Of a stretch of 43,515 nucleotides of DNA, positions 38,326-43,515 are shown piece by piece (positions within the stretch are counted from its first letter, which is position 1; each line of letters begins with the position of its first letter). The position numbers were made by a program, and so were the translations under genes. The stretch is from Gracilaria vermiculophylla (Eukaryota > Rhodophyta > Florideophyceae > Gracilariales > Gracilariaceae). The notes beneath the pieces are model-generated. The model ran no database searches, was not told the DNA's origin, and was given only the letters and a program-made list of their open reading frames with translations. Location of the stretch: assembly GCA_019155205.2 (NCBI GenBank), contig JAHNZQ020003150.1:266032-309546 (forward strand), written 5' to 3'.

Positions 38326-39240
38326 ATGCCTCTTGGGTTTCCCCTAACTGATGCAGGAAAACGTACGATTGAACCTCTTCATGGACAAAACTTATCGCAT
38401 CGGAAGATTACTTCCGATATCAATCGTTCTCAGACAGTTGTCACAAACTATTTGAAGGCGCCTGAAGCGTGTGAAACGAAAAGAAGAAAAGATAGACCTC
38501 AAAAGCTCACAGTCTTGTAGAGACGTGGGCTTTTCAATAAAGCTAAAAAACAGGAAAGAGTACTTTCGTGCCGAGAGACATTCTGCGGCTTCTAAAGTAA
38601 CATCCATTTTTACGATTCTTCGTGCACGTAAAGACAAAAACTATTTTGTCTACAAGAAACCAAACCAACCTTTCTTATTAACGCCATACCAATAAAATTA
38701 TGGTTGGATAGGTGTACAGAACACGTTTTGCGGAGTATATTGAAGTGGCGTGAAGTAATAATTTATGATGAAAAGAAATTTAATTTGGACGGCCCTGATG
38801 GATTTTCATCCTACTAACATGCAGTGTGTTCTGCAGAGCGTTTCTTTTCTAAACGCTAGAAGGGAGGAGAAGATCTCTTGGTTTGTGGTTGTTTTTCTTA
38901 TTTTGGTAGAGGTCCCATGGTACTTATAAATGGACATGAGGACTACAAAATATACGAAGATATTTTGCTGATAATTGTCTAGATTGAGCGGCTTGGACGC
39001 ACGGAGAATCTTGGATTTTTCAGCCACAAAACTGTCCTAATCATGTATTCAGGCACTTTATGGATTGGTTTGCGTCGAAAATCATTCGTCAACTGTCGTG
39101 GCCTAGCCGTGCACCCGACATGAATCCTATTGAAAATATTTGGGCTTTTTTGGCACGTCGTGTGTATCACAACGCATGTCAATTCGGTACTTTAGCGGAG
39201 CTAAAAGAAACTATTTTTACTGAATGAGCAAATATGAGTG
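38326..39240 (+). pseudogene. Tc1/mariner transposase remnant
   Basis: The N-terminal open frame (38326-38520) contains a helix-turn-helix-like segment (L-S-H-R-K-I-T-S-D-I-N-R-S-Q-T-V-V). Further frames give N-L-D-G-P-D-G-F (about 38782-38805, first catalytic Asp), V-C-G-C-F-S-Y-F-G-R-G (about 38890) and A-P-D-M-N-P-I-E-N-I-W-A-F-L-A (about 39108-39155), the conserved second-Asp and Glu region of DD34E Tc1 transposases. Several frameshifts and stops; inactive. Confidence 0.8.
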
Positions 39241-39556
39241 ACTGGGTACTTTAAGCTCATATTCACAGCATGCAGCGTCGCTCCATAAAGAAGCTGTTCT
39301 CACTGCCTAAGGGGCAAAAAAAAGGATTAAGCGAGTAATCGAGTGTCAGCTTTGAATCATTAAATTAGTCCTATACTTTTGAATGCTTAAAAGCAGTGTT
39401 TCATTGATTGCTAGTCTACTTTTATGTGTTCTCGAAATCATTCTGGACGGTTTATGCTTTCTTTTGTCTAAAGTGCGTTGGAAATACAGAATTGGCGTGC
39501 TCATTGTGACTCGTATCTCACACATGACCGCTCTTATACTTTTGACACGCACTGTA

Positions 39557-41099
39557 TCACGATGCGAACAAGTGCAAAAAGAAAAACAATTTATTCGCGC
39601 CAAAGCCTACGGCTGTTGTTTCAAGCAGAAAAAGTCGCACGTGAGCGATCACGACGAGAGCGTCGCATTGTTTTATAGAACATCTCTGCCGTGTAGCACC
39701 GCTTGTCGTGGCGCGTTTCCGCAACAAACTCTATGCGTAGAGGTCGCAAGGCGTGCACAAACGGTCACGTTTAACGGCTTGCTCAAAGACAAGGCTGCGC
39801 GTGGTGCAGCCGCCGCTGTCGCACACAACAACCGTGAGAAATTATCACCTCGTCTTTGCACGCCAATCGCACTTCGACGCTACCGCCCCTGCACGCGTTG
39901 GCTCCTTCTACCAACGCTATACTGGCGCTCGCCCGTCTCGCACTACGCCATCGCCAAAGCTCGCCAACGGCGGTGAGCACCTCCAGTGTGCGTTGCTCGC
40001 GCACTTGCATCACGCACAGTAGCCCGTCTCTGCGGGACATGATTTCTCGAAGCACAGATCGTCGCCCACGATACCAACCAGAACGCAACAGGAATGACAG
40101 CCGCTTTTGTATGTGCACTGGGGTATGTGCGAAATCGACTGCGGGTCTTGTTTCGTTGCGCCGCCACCACCATCGCCGCCGCCTGCCTCGTATGCGTGCA
40201 GCCAACCGTTTGAAACCGACTTTGGTTCGTGCTCCTTTGCGATGCCGCCGTGACCGCCTCCGCCGCCCACCGTCGCCTCGACCCGCACCGAGCGCGCCAG
40301 CAGCGTGTCCCCCCGCGCGCGCACGCACGCCCCCAGCGCGCGCGCCAGGTGCGCAACCCACGCGGCGCGCGCAAAGCACAGGCGGGGTCGCACGCGCGCG
40401 CACAGCGGCGCGTCGGGCGGAAAGCGGCTGCGCGCGCGCGCGCGCGCGGCCGCGTTGCACGGCCAGCGGCAGCGCGCGGTGCGCCAGATGCGTGAGGGCG
40501 CGCGCGCGCGCTGGCGCTCCCACGCCGCGCGCGTCACGCACGTCTCCGCGTCAGCGCCCGCCGTCGCCAAGGACGAGGCCGAGGCCGAGGCCGTGGCCGT
40601 GGAGGCCGCCGCCGCGAGCGTCGCCGCGAGTAGCAGCGCGCGCGGTCTCGGGTGGCGCGCGGCGATCTCGAGAGGGGGGGGGGGGAGGGGGCGCAGTGAT
40701 CTGGGCGGAAGGGGGGGAGGCGCGCGCGTGGCGGCGAGCGATTGCGGCAAGGGTCGCGAATGCGGCAGCGGCGCGCGCGCGCAGGATCGAGGGGCGCGCA
40801 GCAGCGGCGGCAGCCGTCGCGAGAGCGCGCCGGCGAGCGACTGCGGCTGCGGCGGAGGACGGTTTGCCGCAGATTGCTCGCTGCAAGTTTGGCTCGCGAG
40901 CCATGATGGAAATCGCTGTAAATGCTGTGGTCGCAAAAGGCCCACCTTGCTGGCCGTGTGCGCGCGTCTCTATTGGTCGCCATTGTGCGACTGCTAAAGT
41001 ATGGGCAATGAAGGCGTGCAGGGCCATTTTCGCCGAAAACGCAGGTCACAACAGAGTTAACACTGAAATATTTTTAGTATTGTCATGTTAGAATACTCA
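39557..41099. other. GC-rich, CG-alternating block between two Tc1-like ends
   Basis: 40260-40900 is extremely GC-rich with long CG-alternating runs (about 40428-40452 and 40499-40512) and G runs (40674-40684, 40708-40718). Long open frames exist on both strands at once (39856-41091 plus, 40010-40945 minus) but are Arg/Ala/Pro low-complexity and exclude each other, so I do not call a gene. ACCGACTTTGGTTCGTGCT near 40215 recurs near 41540 before a second CCG-rich run. 39560-39950 is less biased and also has no recognised domain. Confidence 0.6.
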
Positions 41100-41217
41100 T
41101 ACAGTGCGTTTCAAAAGTATAGGACAATGCAATAGAGCACCAAAATATGGAGTTTTGCCCACTGTAGCCACCCCTCTTCGTTAAAACCCTAAAAAACGCG
41201 TTTCAAAAGTATAGGAC
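41100..41217 (+). repeat. Left end of a second Tc1-like element (two direct repeats)
   Basis: TACAGTGCGTTTCAAAAGTATAGGAC at 41100-41125 and an inner copy GCGTTTCAAAAGTATAGGAC at 41198-41217, same orientation, about 97 bp apart. This is the IR/DR end design of some Tc1 transposons. No matching right end or transposase follows, so it is a fragment or a very diverged non-autonomous copy. Confidence 0.75.
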
Positions 41218-41856
41218 ATTTCGAACTCGGACAAAATGGTGACGATGAAAAGCACAGTGGTGGCAAAAAGTCATTTATGTATTTGACATAAAGTCGGGTT
41301 TGCAGACCAAATGGGCAGCGAACAATGCAAGGTGAGAGTGACGCGGTGTACGCACAGCTAAAACTGAGGTCTGGGTGCAAAGGGGCGGGCGCAGTTATGT
41401 CAAAAAGGCTGGACCAGATGTCCATTTGCACCATGAAGCCCTAAATACCTTCCAGCGGTACAAGGCGGCTCATTGGCTTGGCCATACTCGTCGCGCTGGT
41501 CAGCAGCGTTGGCAGCGAATGGCAAACAAAAGCGTGATACCGACTTTGGTTCCTGCTTCTTCGCGCCGCGGCCAACACCGTCGCCGCCATCGCCGCCACC
41601 GCCACCGCCACCGCCCCCGCCACCGCCCCCGCCACCGCCACCGACCCCGCTGTCACCCCCCGCCCCATTGGAGGGGTCGCACTCATGCGTGACTACCTCC
41701 GGCTCTGCCGTATGCCAAAAAGGCCATGTAATATACTATTTTTGGAAACGCACCGGTGGACTGATCATTACATTAATTGTACTGTGAGCTGCATTGTAAT
41801 TGTTCGTGGCGATAGGCGTAAGGTATACTCAGTTGTGCAAAACATGCGTACTTGAA
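41218..41856. other. Non-coding stretch with CCG/CCA microsatellite
   Basis: 41572-41648 is an imperfect (CCN)n run rich in CCG, CCA and CCC. The Pro and Ala/Val stretches in overlapping frames are consequences of it. The ACCGACTTTGGTTC sequence just before it repeats the one at about 40215. No gene seen. Confidence 0.7.
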
Positions 41857-43515
41857 CGCAAAGCTCCCGGACAATGGCACTGCGTAGCTTAGCCAAGTAC
41901 TAAGCCAATCATTCGTTCAGTAAACAGCTTTTAAACCCAAACTTGGGTACTTCACAGAAGATTAGTTCAACTACCTCTCGGTAAACGCGAGATTAGCGCG
42001 CTGTGGGCGCGGTTTGGGCAGCGTTGCGTGCGCAAAGGCGCAGCGGGGGATGCGCCAAACGAGCGGGGCAGAAGAACTGTGAAGGACACTCGAGAGTTGC
42101 ACCGGTCGTGAGAGCCGCTGGCCCCATTAAATGCACTCGGACGTTGCGGCGCTCGCGACATTTTCGCTGCTGGTGAGAGTGCATGAGGTGGGATATCTGG
42201 CTTGCAAACAGCTTCCGATGCGTGCTCACTTTGCGTCAGGACGCTCTGCGCCACGCGCACAGCGAGAATTGGATAAGGAGCGCGCGCGCGCGGTGGCGAG
42301 AGAGCGGGCACACCCCTGGCGTTCACTGCCCTGCAGCGTTGGTCGACGACGTGCACGGGGTTTTGTTTTATAGGGGTGTACCCGGGAAGTCAGCCTTCCA
42401 GGAAATAACGGAATTAAGGACAGGTCCGAACAGACCTACCCTATCCGCATTCGGCGAACAGGGATATCGGGCATAAAATCCAGTTCATGAATGTGGGGCA
42501 GGCCGGACCGGATCGGACAGGCCTACCCGCGTCTCGAGAACGGGGATTATCGAGGTAATAATCCAGCTCGCAAGGTTCAGACGGGCGTGTCCAAGCAATT
42601 CGCATGTGCCCAGTACTTCTCATAGCGCAGGACCATGCGCGCGCGCACAGCCATTCGCAGTGCCGTGGACGCGCATTCACCAGGTCGCAACAGCGGCAAG
42701 GTGCGCACAGGCCCGCCACAACGAGCACCACCCAGCAGCGCTCCACAGGAACGCTCGTCGGGCACGCGCTCGCCGCCGTACAGCTCTTCCCCGTCGGCAT
42801 CGATTCGCAGCAACAAACGGGCGGAGACAGAGGCACACAGTGAAGGACGGCGCGCGAACCATCCAACGACGAACCGTCACTCGCCAGTCGCTCGCAGCAC
42901 AAAAGCCATCCTGTAGCGCGGGCATTGGCACGCGTCAGAGCGCGCTGGCGCAGAGTGACGCCGGCGTAGGGACGCCGGCGCAAAGTGACGCCAACGCAAT
43001 GAACTGCACTCGTTTGCAGCGCGTCTGCCGCCACCAGACGTTGGCCGTCAATGCGCACGAAGGCGCCATTTGCTGCCGTCGGTCATTGTTTGGGCTGCGA
43101 CCGTTGTGCGCCTTTGCCTGCGGCCGCACCACAACGCGCGCCTCGTCGCGTGCTTCATTGCTTGAAAATCATCTTGTTGGGGGCACTGAATGGTACGACG
43201 TGCAACGCGACGCGCTGAACTTCGTGGGCTCAAACGAGAGGGCATGCCTTTTGCTGCTTGAGCACATGCACTCTTTTAGTAGCGCTGGCGGTCCGGATAT
43301 CGTCTCGCTCCTGTTCAGGCGCTTGCTGAGCTCGCACGCGCCCATAACGCTGCCGTGTCGCTCACGGGCGGTGCGCTCTGCTTACATCGGGCTTTGCTGC
43401 TTGCGAAGCAGAGAACGCGATTCAAAAGGGAGCCTGGCTCAAACGAGAATGAAAAAGAGACGCGTTCAGTTGCTCACGCCGTTGTATGGGAGGCAAGTTT
43501 CACAGACAGTGCAGC
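41857..43515. repeat. Large dispersed repeat R2, copy b (continues past window)
   Basis: Aligns with 15895-17345 from its left end to about 43265, then continues into the R3 section (43280-43515), which is also found at 35936-36200. The full repeat is therefore longer than 1.66 kb. GCGCGCGC runs near 42284 and 42637 match those in copy a. Small frames starting M-H-V-V-D-Q-R appear in both copies (minus strand, 16454 and 42356) but diverge by frameshift within about 20 residues. Confidence 0.75.

Larger units (their letters stand above)
37454..39556 (+). mobile_element. Tc1/mariner-like transposon X, decayed, interrupted by R1c
   Basis: The right end (39556) reads TACAGTGCGTGTCAAAAGTATAAG outward-in on the minus strand, with an inner repeat TCAAAAGTATAGGAC at 39382-39368. 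A diverged left end TACAGTGCGCATCAAAA lies at 37454. Without the R1c LTR (37509-38062) the element is about 1.55 kb, normal for Tc1. It encodes a broken transposase at about 38326-39240. Confidence 0.7.

Noticed and set aside
39856..41091. 411-codon plus-strand ORF and overlapping 252- and 311-codon minus-strand ORFs in the GC-rich block.
   Set aside because: Translations are Arg/Ala/Pro/Gly low-complexity on both strands at once, produced by CG-rich repeats lacking AT-rich stop codons. No domain or conserved pattern.
41473..41787. Poly-proline ORF (104 codons).
   Set aside because: A direct product of the CCN microsatellite at 41572-41648.

Overview
The window is eukaryotic, transposon-dense DNA. 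I find no convincing host gene, rRNA or functional tRNA gene. Nearly everything that can be identified is an LTR retrotransposon, a Tc1/mariner transposon or an unassigned dispersed repeat, mostly decayed and often inserted one inside another. The host cannot be named from this sequence. The mix (Ty1/copia elements with a half-tRNA-iMet primer site, chromodomain-bearing Ty3/gypsy, Tc1/mariner with doubled terminal repeats) only says eukaryote.

Layout. 1-7310 (minus): two Ty3/gypsy copies in tandem. Copy A runs off the left edge with an intact gag. Copy B is decayed. One 352-bp LTR (2212-2563) lies between them and seems shared. 7310-11274 (minus): decayed copia element D. 11275-15882 (minus): a second copia, C, whose RNase H end is joined directly to the gag of D. 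15895-17345: first copy of a large repeat, R2. 17346-17889: orphan retroelement remnant. 17890-24558 (plus): copia element E with recognisable LTRs and three later insertions, two of them miniature LTR elements. 24559-35700 (plus): AT-rich copia element F, split by an R1 LTR (25852-26408) and by a complete 7-kb LTR element G (27880-34870). G carries gag, a chromodomain ORF, a 311-codon antisense ORF and another miniature LTR element. 35936-36824: R3 and R1 repeats. 37454-39556: decayed Tc1/mariner interrupted by an R1 solo LTR. 39557-41099: very GC-rich, CG-alternating block. 41100-41217: left end of another Tc1-like element. 41857-43515: second R2 copy, continuing past the edge.

The most interesting system is a pair of miniature LTR retroelement (TRIM-like) families. 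Family 1 has 79-bp LTRs (21313-21861 and 30060-30378) with exact 5-bp target duplications (TCGAA, GGAAT). Family 2 has 66-bp LTRs (20431-20942, a palindromic composite). Both place an A-box-like motif at the end of the LTR, then a GTTATGGGCCCAG primer site complementary to the tRNA-iMet anticodon arm, then a tRNA-like T arm with a box B. They look like LTR elements with a built-in tRNA-type Pol III promoter. A second point of interest is element G, where the gag is full of stops while an antisense ORF of 311 codons stays open.

Relative ages from nesting: F is older than G and R1a; G is older than TRIM 30060-30378; E is older than its TRIM insertions; the Tc1 element is older than the R1c LTR.
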